64,000 nt of DNA, taken from contig JNVV01000003.1 in assembly GCA_000733355.1 (NCBI GenBank), positions 1,809,780 to 1,873,779 of the forward strand. The letters run 5' to 3'. Source of the stretch: Falciphora oryzae. Its lineage: Eukaryota > Ascomycota > Sordariomycetes > Magnaporthales > Magnaporthaceae. Below are positions 33,220 through 43,141 of the stretch, in pieces. Below the pieces are notes generated by a model. The model did not search any database and was not told the DNA's origin. It saw only the letters and a program-made list of their open reading frames with translations. The position numbers and the translations under genes are program-made. The stretch's first letter is position 1; the number at the start of each line of letters is the position of its first letter.

Positions 33220-34009
33220 GGCGAAAGGCTGGTTCCGGTGCGGGCACCGTTCGTCGTGGGGAAAAATGACGACAGGGAAGAAGCAGGATTAAACAGAGGA
33301 AAAATATAAAAAGAAAAAAAAAAGGTGGGTTGCCTAGCCCGCGGAGGCGCCGTGGATGCACGCACGCTGGGGTCGATGGGAGGGGGGTATACTTAATAAA
33401 ACGGCACTCGAGATTTGATGCTGAGGACCGGAAGGGGCCAAGTGCCGGCAAATTGATCGCCAAACCAAAAGAGCGGTATGCAATCAACCTCGCACGCAGC
33501 CAAAGAGCGTCGACGACTTGAGCTGGCGGCCCAATGGCGGGGTGCGTGTTGTTGTTGGGGGAATCAGGCGGGCAGTCTAGAAGGCGGTACCAGGCCGAGG
33601 CAGGTGCATTGACCAGAAGGGCAAAAACATGACAACTATCAAATTTAGTGCTTGTGGTGGCGCTGTTGGCGTGCGAATATACCGCAATCCCACCTGCCCG
33701 CAGTGCTGCTAAGGTCCCAGCACGACACCTCCCGATGATGCTGGCCAACCTAGACGAACCCCCCGCGGCAGTGGGTACCTCGGCGGTGCTGTGCTGTGCT
33801 GTTGAAACATAACCCCGCACAGCACCCGAGTGCCGCACGTGTTTTCGTGTCACCAATGGCGCGTGTCGCGTCAGCAAACGACAAGGCCTGGCCCGGCAAG
33901 CATCCGAAGCCGGTGAACCACCCTGGTCCTAGGCCCTGGCAAGCCAGCGCAGATTGCCACCTCAGTCTTTACCGAAAGAAGTAGGGAGGGAGACCCAGCT
34001 GAAAAGAAG
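33220..34009. promoter_or_regulatory. Bidirectional promoter region, importin / Rev7
   Basis: 790 bases between divergent starts; an A-rich stretch lies at 33301-33322. Nothing else is recognised. Confidence 0.45.
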
Positions 34010-35656
34010 ATGCCGGCGCCTCTGCCGGCGGGTGAGCAGCAGCAGCAGCAGCAGCAGCAGCAACCGCCGTCGCCGCCGCCGCCAGAAGACGACCCCTCGG
34101 CGCTGCCGCTCCCGTACGCGCACACCCTGCTGCGGTCCTTCGACTCCTTCCTGACCGTGGCGGTCCACAACATCCTCTACTACCGCGGCATCTACCCGCC
34201 GCGCACCTTCCTGTCCGCCAGGGCCTTCGACCTGCCCGTCCAGCAGAACCGCCACCCGCTCGTCTGCGCCTGGGTCCGCGACGCCGTCGACGCCGTGTCC
34301 GCCCAGATCGCCGATGGGGCCGTCGAACNNNNNNNNNNNNNNNNNNNNNNNNNNNNNNNNNNNNNNNNNNNNNNNNNNNNNNNNNNNNNNNNNNNNNNNN
34401 NNNNNNNNNNNNNNNNNNNNNNNNNNNNNNNNNNNNNNNNNNNNNNNNNNNNNNNNNNNNNNNNNNNNNNNNNNNNNNNNNNNNNNNNNNNNNNNNNNNN
34501 NNNNNNNNNNNNNNNNNNNNNNNNNNNNNNNNNNNCTCCGCCGCCTCCGCCTCCGCCCCAACCGGCAGCAGCAGCTGGAGCGGGAGCCATCGAGGGAGCC
34601 GGGGCCCCGGTGGCGGCGGTGGGAAAGCCACCAGCAGGTCCCGGGCCAGAGTCGGAGGCCAAATCAGCTCCAGCCGCTGACGGCGGCGCAAGTGCCAAGG
34701 ACTCCGAAAAAATGCCGCCGCCACCCCGGCCTGTGCCAAGAAGAGGGGCCGCCGCAGTCGCCGCCGCCCTTTTGTCATCGAAGCCGGAGGCGCGGTCCTC
34801 CAGGCAGCAGAAAACCTCCACGGCGACGGGCCCCGCAGCCACAGCGCCCAAAAAGCCGCCCCCAGTTCTGCCCCCCGGCGCGGTCCTCGAGCGCTGGATG
34901 TTCGACGTCTCCTCCTTCCCCGCCTGGCCGGGCGGGGCCGCGGCGATGCGGACCTTTTGGCAGGACAGGGCCGCCGAGGCCGCCCGGAAGAGGCGCGAGC
35001 GGCGCGAGGCCATGAGGAACGCGGGCATGGAGGTGGACGAGGACGAGGATGACGACGGCGGGGATTACGAGGAGGTAGAGTTGATGGAGTCGGACGAGTC
35101 GGACGAGTCGGACGAAGAGGAAGAGTCGGACGAAGAAGACGAGGACGGGGACGAGATGATGCGCGACCGGCCAAACGGCGACGACGGCAACAACGAACCC
35201 GTCAACTGGGCCGACGTGAACCAGCAGCTCCGCGGCGCGCTGGCGCGGCTCGCCCACGCCGGCGAGAAGCTGGGGCACTTGCCCCCGGGATGCACCTTCA
35301 CCATCGCCGTCGAGCTGCGGGACGAGGCGCCGGCGCCAATAGGGGTTCGTCGGCTGATCCGATCCTCCTTGTCTTTGAGCTGGAAGGGAAAACAAAATTG
35401 CTTACTGGCTGACCGACCACCTGCCACGACACAGCATCCCCAGCCATGGATCCCATCCCAGCCTAACCTGCAGCGGCCGACGGCAAAACGGCCCCGGAAC
35501 GGTCGAGATCTGGGTGGCGCAAGGACGACCGCTGTGCGCTCCGTTGAGGCAGGCCCACTCTTCTTCGAATGCTGGGTCGAAGAGGGCAGGGCCAAGGGCC
35601 GTCTCACCGAAACCGCAGTCAAGACGCAGCCGAAACCACCAACACGGGGGAAATGA
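34010..35656 (+). CDS. REV7: Rev7/Mad2B HORMA-domain protein (DNA polymerase zeta subunit), partly hidden by a gap
   Basis: Exon 1 34010-35344 and exon 2 35435-35656 give 518 residues, counting a 69-codon run of N at 34329-34535. After a poly-Gln/Pro N-tail, residues 30-105 read YAHTLLRSFDSFLTVAVHNILYYRGIYPP...FDLPVQQNRHPLVCAWVRDAV, the HORMA N-half. The C-half resumes as LERWMFDVSSFP, then VNWADVNQQLRGALARLAHAGEKLGHLPPGCTFTIAVELRDEAPAPIG|HPQPWIPSQPNLQ. The two halves are separated by a long Pro/Ala-rich and acidic insertion, far more than the about 210-residue human protein. Rev7 links Rev3 and Rev1 in translesion synthesis. The 90-base intron (GTTCGT...ACAG, CTGAC branch) has no stop and is a multiple of three. 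Whether the gap hides another intron is unknown. Confidence 0.9.
   Translation: MPAPLPAGEQQQQQQQQQPPSPPPPEDDPSALPLPYAHTLLRSFDSFLTVAVHNILYYRGIYPPRTFLSARAFDLPVQQNRHPLVCAWVRDAVDAVSAQIADGAVEXXXXXXXXXXXXXXXXXXXXXXXXXXXXXXXXXXXXXXXXXXXXXXXXXXXXXXXXXXXXXXXXXXXXXXPPPPPPPQPAAAAGAGAIEGAGAPVAAVGKPPAGPGPESEAKSAPAADGGASAKDSEKMPPPPRPVPRRGAAAVAAALLSSKPEARSSRQQKTSTATGPAATAPKKPPPVLPPGAVLERWMFDVSSFPAWPGGAAAMRTFWQDRAAEAARKRRERREAMRNAGMEVDEDEDDDGGDYEEVELMESDESDESDEEEESDEEDEDGDEMMRDRPNGDDGNNEPVNWADVNQQLRGALARLAHAGEKLGHLPPGCTFTIAVELRDEAPAPIGVRRLIRSSLSLSWKGKQNCLLADRPPATTQHPQPWIPSQPNLQRPTAKRPRNGRDLGGARTTAVRSVEAGPLFFECWVEEGRAKGRLTETAVKTQPKPPTRGK
34329..34535. other. Assembly gap (207 N) inside Rev7
   Basis: An N run within exon 1. 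The frame is the same on both sides for the stated length, but the true size may differ. The GC-rich low-complexity flanks (GCC/CCG repeats) probably caused the gap. Confidence 0.99.
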
Positions 35657-36050
35657 ACACATTTTTCTCCAGGTTCTTTTTCGAGCCGAAACGGCTGAAT
35701 ATGCAACACAGAAAGCATACCCAGCAGCAAGAGATAGCACAAGCCCCTGAACACAATGCTATCAGGCAGGCTCCAGGAGGGCAAACTCAGACGACCTCCA
35801 ACCTGCCGAATCTTCCCATATTCCGGTCTTTAGTATCGTACAGTTCGTACAAGCCACCGCAACCACCCCTTTGGCATTGAGTATGTCCAAAGGGGAGGCT
35901 TTTAGGAGCAAATCGGATATCAACGCCGCAAACCCATACAAATCCTTGTAAGCAGCTCCTCCCAAGAAAAAAATAAAGAAAAAATGACAATGCTTAACAG
36001 GGAGGAGGAAAAAAAAAACATGCTGGCCTCTTTCAGTCATCACTCAGGGC
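35657..36050. other. Intergenic, convergent 3' regions
   Basis: Spacer between the Rev7 stop and the Bud3-like stop, with A-rich runs near 35966-36020. No gene is seen. Confidence 0.45.
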
Positions 36051-39000
36051 TTAGCCCTGGCTCTCTCCACCCTTGATAAGAGCGCGCAGGCTCACAATGT
36101 CCCGCTTCAGGCGAGCGTTCTCCTTCTTGACGCGGGCCGTCTCCTCGCTCTGGTCCTTGAGCTTGGCAATCAGCTCCTCCTTGTCCTCGCGGCCCTTGCC
36201 CTTGAGCGCCTTGACGATCTTGCCCAGCTCCGAGTTGAACTTCTCGTACAGGAGCTCGTTCTCGGCCATCGACTCCTTGTACAGCTGATCGATGGCCCGC
36301 ACCTTGGCCTCGCTGGCCTTGAGCGCCGCCTCCATATCGCGCTCGATAGCCGCCTGCCGCTCCGTCATCTCGGCCATCATCTGCGGCACCCGCTCCTCCA
36401 GCGATCGCACGTTGGCCGACAGCCTGCGCAGGTCCGTCGTGCCTGATCGCGGCAACGACCCGTTCACCCGCGCCATGTCCTCGGTGATACGCGAGAGCTC
36501 CGACTGGAGTGACGCGTCCACCTCATCCACCGCCTTCTTCTCCGTCTGCAGCCGCTCCCGAAGCTTCTGAGGCGACTGCAACTTCAGCTTCTGGGGCGAA
36601 TTTGGCCTGCTTAGGGTAGACTGCGAGCGGGTCGGCGAGTCCGGACGCATGCTAAAGTTCCGCGATACCCTGAGCGTTGGGATCTGGGAGCTTGATAGGC
36701 TCTTTGAGTGTGTCAGGGGCATCTCCAAGGTCGTCGGCGAGGTCGCGGCTAGTTTCTGCCCCGGTTCCGCCATGTTTTCCTTCAGACGCGTTGGAAACAG
36801 GCCTGGCGACCGGGGACTGACGGGGATTTTGGAGGGTGTCGGAATCTTGGTGGTCGTGACAGCGCTCGAGCCTGAAGAGTTGAACTTTTCTGATGTCTGC
36901 TTGTTGGGTCGCAGCGGCGACAGGGGCGGGTCCTCGAGCGTGGCTGCCGCCATCAGACTCTTCAGGTCGGACAGGGAACTGTGCCGTTTCTTCTTGAGGG
37001 TTTTATCCGGCGGTACCTCGGCCTCTGGCTCCCCGATAGTCTCGAGCCGGTGTGAACTAGAGGGACGCATCATGATGTCGTCAAAAGCGCCCGCAACAGG
37101 AGGCCGGTCACGAGAGCCGGGCCGCCGCAGCTTGTTGGGGCTTTGCTGCTGCGTCATACTCATACTCGTACTCATATCTATTGATCGTGCGCGATTCGAA
37201 GATGCCTTGGACAGGCTGTGGCTCTCGCCGGTTGCTGGGTTCCTGCCGTGCTTGCTCAGGCTCCTCCACATCGACGGCCGCTCGGACTCTTGTTTGCTGT
37301 TCTGTCGCAGTAGGTTGTCAAAGCCCAGCTTTCTCCGGAGCGATGATGTGTTGGAGGTTAGAGACCCTGTTGCCGACTTTTGACCCCTCGTCATCGAGTT
37401 CATCGACGCCTCGAGGTTGGACGCGCGGAAGTTGGAGGAGCCGAACCCGACCTCCTCGAATATGCGCTCGCAGTCCTCAACCAGTCGGTCGAGGAGGTTA
37501 ATGTAGTTATTGGGGTTCCCATCGAGCGCCAGCAGCTCTGCAAAGGCAACAGTCATTGCCCCGCGGTCGCCATCGTTTGCGCAGCCGTCAAGCAGATCTG
37601 CAAGCAACTTGATCAAGGCCGTAAAGGCTCTCCGGTTCTGGGGTGCCATGTCGGCGAAGAGATAGTTGACAAAGTCGGCAAAATCACCGGGAACCCTCCG
37701 CGACGCCCTCTCCTGAAGGGCATCCAAGGCTTGCACCGTCATGATGGGGCCCATCTGCTCCCGCCAGGCGATTCGCGTGAACTTTTCGAATGCCGCAAAA
37801 ATGACCTCGGAAGGCAAGTCGGCCGAGGCGTCCCAGTCGAACGGAAACTCGATGAGCCTGTTGTACAGGTCATTGACCGACAGCTCGTCGGCGACCGACC
37901 TGTTCAGAAGCATCCTACCGACAAACTGCCCTTTCCTGGACTGTAGCGATGCGACATAGCCAGTAAAGGTCTGCTCTAGTCGGACGAGGGGGTTCTCTGG
38001 CCTGTCTTCGTCGGTGCGGATAGCGTCCCTATCCCTGATGGAGCCGCTGTGTGAGGTGATCTCGTGCCGGCTGGTGGATGAACTGTTTGAGCGGCTCAGA
38101 GGAGGGAACAGGGTTGGGACGTTGGTAAGGGGTGTCCTTGGATGCTTCGCGGGTGGTGCAGACAGATCTGTAGTTGAGGCACCGCCAAGGATACTTGAGA
38201 GCAGCTTCACTGGGGACGAGGCCAAGAAGGATTTCGTCTTCTCTGCACGCGACGACAGACTCAACCCGCGCAGGATTTTGGTGTAGCTCGAAACCAAAGC
38301 CGGCGCCAGAGAAGGGTTTCCCACATTGAACTGGCTACTAAGCAGTTGGATTACTGTAGTTTTTGGTGTTTCTTGTCAGTGCCAGGGCCTATTGCAGACC
38401 GAAACAGCAAGCAAAAGCAAAAGCTGCAACGCAAAGAAACAATTAAATCTTACTTCGCCTGGAAATGGTCGACAAGAAATCCTCCAGGGCCACGTCATCT
38501 GTAAAGCGTTTCCCGTTGAGGCCGAGCGAATTAACCGTGACCTTGTCGCTCTTGTCGCTTGTCCTGACCTCGATTAGGATCTCGACGCCATAGTGGCCCA
38601 CGGGGGCCGACTTGGTGCCCTTGTCGGTGTCGAGCACGATGCGTATGGCCGCTGGCTCCCTCCGTCCCTCGATAAGCTGCTCGGCGGCCTCCTGAAAGAC
38701 GGCGGCGTGCAGGCCCAGGTTGTTGTCTGGCATCCTCACGGACCTGAGCGTCCAGGTCGGGTCCTCGCGCTCCTTTTCCGAGAAACGCGCCTCGATCCGG
38801 GACCGGACGATGTCCTCGCCCAGACGCGCTGCCCTGCCCTCAAACGACTCCTGGAGCAGGAAACAGCGCGATGCGACGGCCTTGCTCGTGACATACTCGC
38901 CCGAGTGAGCTCCCTTCATCTCCTGCGTTGAAGTCATCCAGATCATGCGGCCGTCAGACGACTCGGTAAAGCGTACGTCTGCAATGTTGTGCCACCCGGC

Positions 39001-40707
39001 GAATGCAAACTCGTAGGAGCCAGGCCCACCCGCCGCATTGGTCATCGAGACGAGGAGGCCCGCGGGCGAGGGCTTGTCAACCTCGCGTAGCAGGTCACGC
39101 CCGTTCAGCGTTGAGCTCGACTTTTTCCTGACCATTACCACACAGTCGGAAAACACAAGAAACATGCCCGCACCGTCCTGATCGGCTCTGTCCGGCGAAA
39201 AATGAGGAGCGGAAAGCTCAAGGAAATCCGCAGCCATTATCAGTCTGCCCTGTGGCTGCAGGTCCGCAGGCCAGCTCTCGATAAAGTTTCGTAGCCGGTG
39301 CGTCACGTGCGGCTTGTCCTGGAGGGGATCGTCCATTGAGCAGATGTTGGTGATGATATCCCGAGCACGTAGCATGAGTTGCAGCGCCGGATGCGTTATA
39401 GGCAGTGAGCTCACGATCTGGTCGATGAACAGACTGTAGCGTGGCAGCCTCTGAACCGGCTCGATGAGGATTGAGCGGACGGCCTGCTCGCCGGTCTGCA
39501 CAACACGCTGGCGAAAGCTCGACTGCTTGTCCAGGAAGGAGTTCAGAAGCTGCGGAAAGTGCTGGCTGGCACGAATGTAGTCCTGGTAGCAGTCGGTGAA
39601 CTTGGGGAACCATTCTAGAAAGACACGCGCCATAGCGAGGGCCCCGCTAGGATCCTTCACCCTAGTGGAACCTCCAAGTCGCAGGCCTGTTGAGTGGTGT
39701 TCCATGTCGTTCAGCGCATCCTCCTCCGTGTCGTCCATAACCTTCCGTAGCTCCTGCATGAATGCCGAGTTGACCTGGAGGATCCGGTCGGCCGAGGTAG
39801 GGAACAGCTTGTTCAGCTCCTCCTCTGAGGGGCTCAGGCTCTCTGGGGAGCGCTCCTTGGCACTCTGTCGGAAATCCTCGGCGATATGACTGACAAGCTC
39901 GTTCAGCTTGAGGACGTAGCGCTCCTCCGTGTCGACTAGTTCACCCATCTTCATGCGCAGCTCGACCTTTTGCTCCTTGGTATACGACTTGCTCCTGTTG
40001 AGCGAGCTCGGCTTGGACGGTGCCCTGCGAAGTTTGGATGTGGGCAGGAACACGGGCTCGCCAAAGAGCTTGACAAGCGGCGTGTACATGCCGTACTGGC
40101 GCAGGGTCGGGTCGAGAATGTCATCCTCATCCTCGGGCACCTCCTCCAGGTCCTCGGGCCTCAGAGGGACGATGGCGCCTGGCGGCAGGACCAGGTCGAT
40201 ATCGACGTTGCTAACATGCTGGGTCTGGAAGGCTGTGTGGAATGTGTTGATCGTCTCGGCCGTGGTTTCCGCCTTGACCATGGCCTTTGCCAGGTCGGCG
40301 GCATGCTGTTCGCCAAAGAGGGTCGGGGCGGAGCCAGGGCGGCGGCCACGGGTGGTGGGGTACTGGTTCTTGAGGTGTGTTTTTACCACCTGCGGCAGCT
40401 CGGTGAAGTACTTGAACAGGCCGAAAGCGAGTCCTCGACATATCTCGTCGCCCTGGAACTCGCGCGGGAGGTAGTTGACGGCGCCATAGAAGGGAGAGTT
40501 GGGTGAGATGGTGATTCGCGGGAAAGACTGGAGGCCGGCGGGGCTGCAGACGTGGACCTGGATCCGAGAGCTGTTCAGGGTGTAGTTCGCCGTGGTCGAG
40601 GGGCCGTGGAAGACGAGGATGGGCAGGTGGCCAAGGAGCGGATCGGCGGCGTGGTAAAGAGTGACATGCTCTGGCGAGAGCGCCAGCTCGTCGGTAACAC
40701 GAACCAT
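36051..40707 (-). CDS. Bud3-like RhoGEF (DH domain), septation/polarity
   Basis: Exons 40707-38454 and 38353-36051 (intron GTAAGA...ACAG) give 1518 residues. The N-terminal 220 residues have HVTLYHAADPLLGHLPILVF and YLPREFQGDEICRGLAFGLFKYFTELP, blocks I associate with fungal Bud3. A DH domain follows (about 248-465) with ELVDTEERYVLKLNELVSHI and ILIEPVQRLPRYSLFIDQI; its conserved region 3 (QRLPRY) is intact. A PH-like region lies about 490-640. The second half includes a helical region FTGYVASLQSRKGQFVGRML...FDWDASADLP and FADFVNYLFADMAPQNRRAFTALIKLLADLL, then a Ser-rich linker and a C-terminal coiled coil (about 1410-1510). In filamentous fungi Bud3 activates Rho4 at septation sites. The RhoGEF call is firm; the Bud3 name rests on the N-terminal blocks and is moderately sure. 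Confidence 0.82.
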
Positions 40708-41692
40708 GGTCGGTTACTGGGCCGCTCGCATCATCAGGCCGAAAGAGGGCGGGCGGCGGGCTGGGCCTTGCGGCAGTTGTGGTGATGGATCACCAACGAG
40801 GGCCGAGCCGGGCGTGGGATGCTTCGATGCGAGTTTCGCAGCCACACAGGACGATGACTGGACTGGGGATGTCAGGGGTGGTGGGTTGGGAGGCAGCGAG
40901 AGCGAGAAGTGGGACGAAGAGCAAGGGGCAGAGCGGACGCCTCAGAAAGTAAACATCCTGGCATGCAGAGCGATGTGCGCCGACTGCTGCAGTGCGGCTT
41001 GGGTCTGGTGTCGTGGTTGGCTGCGTGCTGCAGGCGGTCGAGGCGGCCACTGTCCGATTCGGCGGTGGGCAACAAAAACAATTGAACAAGAGAAGGGAGA
41101 AAAAAGCCCACGCTAACAAAAGCGGACCCGACGCCCCAACCAGGACGTGGTTTAGATAATGCAAAAACCCGAACAACAAATGCTTGATCTTTGATGCAAT
41201 TGTATGCGTCAGAGGCGGGACCTCAACAAAGAAGGGAACGAAAGCAATCAGGAGAAAAAAAAAAAATATGGACGACGAACGTAAACATGTGACAAGTCAT
41301 CCAAACTCAGCCCTGTCTGATCAGGCGACAGATTCCAATCGCACGAGGCTCCCGGGAGTCTCGGACGGGGATGTTTTTTGGGGGCAGATTGAACCCAGCG
41401 CGCTGAATTGCGAACCCACACGCATTGCGCTCGGTACTTCAGGATGTAAACATGAACCAGACCCGCGAGCTAGTGTCACAGCCAGGTGGAGCGGGATGAC
41501 CCCTGTCAATCGAATTTGATCGCTACCCCGCCTTCCCATCCTGGGCAGCTCCGCCAGCTCCAAGCTTGGAATTGGAGCGAAGCATTGAGCTGAACCAGAG
41601 CCCCTCTAACAGCCCGAAGCGTCCAGACCTCTGAATTCGATCAGATGTAGGAAAAGTTAGAAAACTCCGACATCACATATCCTCCTCCCAAT
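40708..41692. promoter_or_regulatory. Bidirectional promoter region, Bud3-like / Dcc1
   Basis: 985-base spacer between divergent starts; an A run of about 12 lies near 41255-41267. No coding signal is recognised. Confidence 0.5.
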
Positions 41693-42216
41693 ATGTCCAG
41701 CCAAGACAACAAAGGAATCCCGTTCTCGCACGCCCTCGATGGCGTCGGCTACAAGCTTCTCGAGCTGCCTCCAGAGCTCGTCACCCTGCTCGAGGGGGAG
41801 AACCCACCAACGTTAGTCCACCATGCAAGGCGGCCCGGTGTTGGTTCGTCTCACCAAGCACGCACGCGCGCTGAGGCCCAGTCTTCTTTGATACCAGATT
41901 GAAGCTCAAATCCTCGCCCACCGCCGGCCTACTCGAGGCGGCTGGCAAGACTTATTCCCTTCGGCAAAAGAATACGTCCAATGCCCTCATCATCCTGCGG
42001 CCGGCCGATGAGACTGTCGCGGCCTCAACGTCGTCGGGCGACCCCACCCCAGAGCCAAACGACGTGCCACCATCATCGGGGATACCGGAGGTCGGCATGC
42101 GCGCCTTCGCCAGCGTGCACGAGACTGTTGAGCTTCTGCCCGAGGCCGGCCCGGTCCCATCAGCAGCAACGTCGGCAAAGGGGAAATGGCATGAGAGATT
42201 CGGAAAGACCAGGTAG
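41693..42216 (+). CDS. DCC1: Dcc1-like sister-chromatid cohesion protein (short)
   Basis: Exons 41693-41811 and 41898-42216 (intron GTTAGT...CCAG) give 145 residues. The sequence IPFSHALDGVGYKLLELPPELVTLLEGENPPT|LKLKSSP...KTYSLRQKNTSNALIILRP matches the N-terminal domain of Dcc1, a subunit of the alternative clamp loader Ctf18-RFC with Ctf8. This complex loads PCNA and supports cohesion. The frame then passes a Pro/Ser/Thr-rich stretch and stops after KWHERFGKTR, so the winged-helix repeats found in the C-terminal half of yeast and human Dcc1 (about 380-390 residues) are missing. I looked downstream for a further exon and saw none. Either this lineage has a short Dcc1 or the annotation lacks distant exons. 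Confidence 0.82.
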
Positions 42217-43141
42217 TAGCTGCTTATCCACCCGAGAAAATCTGTGGTGTACACACATGCCCTCGCTAGTAGTCTTTGGCTTCGGAAAACCACCCGATGG
42301 GTCGGCTCCGTAGATATTATTCAAGAATATCTGTCACTCGCTGCCGCTTGAGCTTCCTTGGGACCCATACGGTTGGTTGGTTTGCATCAAGGCTCTGACC
42401 TGATAGCCAAGCCTGACGCCAAAAGTAATAAGAGAGTGTGCCCCATCCAAGCAACATCAGAAAAAAAGAGAAAGAAAAAAAAAAAAGGAAGGAAAAAGAG
42501 ATTCCCAAGATAGAAAGTTCAAAACCGAAACCCGAAAACCATTCCCTATGCAATGGTCAATAATTGCCCCAAACATGACGACCCAAGAAAGTGCAAGGAG
42601 CGCTGGGCCCATGAACGCCAGGCACCAAGCCTATCCTCCCACGACCAAGCAGAAGTTCTAAAAGGAATAGGTATGTGGGAAATATGAGAAGACTGATTAT
42701 AAGCCAGAACCAATTTTTCAATCATACAACCAAAAATACACAGTCCGCTAAAAGAAAGTGGCACATCTTGACAAATGAAGGCCTCGTTGGCATCCGGACT
42801 AGAGGCTTGTGAGCGGCTAACGGCGACGGCGTTGGAGCCGCAAGGGGCCAACGCCCGGCGCCCTCTCGCCGTTCCTGAGGTCATGCGCATGATTGTGATG
42901 GTTGTGGGCGTGATTGTGGTGGCGATGGTGATGGAGGTGGCGGCGTGCACCATGAATGGGAATAGGAATTCCAGGACGGTCTTTAGGGAGAGGGGCAGCT
43001 ACTGCGACTGTTGTCAGCTATCACAACTCTCATCGCGAGTACTAGGAGCAGCCATTGAGAGCCGCCAGAATAACAAAGCAGACCCGTACTCAGGAGGCAT
43101 TCCAGGCTACAGGTCCGGTAGGGCGAACGGGACTTCCACGC
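42217..43141. other. Intergenic, convergent 3' regions
   Basis: Spacer between the Dcc1 stop and the RBR ligase stop. It has A-rich runs at 42470-42500 and a GTGATG/GGTGGCG-rich stretch at about 42890-42950. I see no protein feature in it. Confidence 0.45.

Noticed and set aside
42217..43141. Further Dcc1 exons
   Set aside because: A weak GTAGTA follows the last codons, but no downstream frame resembles the winged-helix part.
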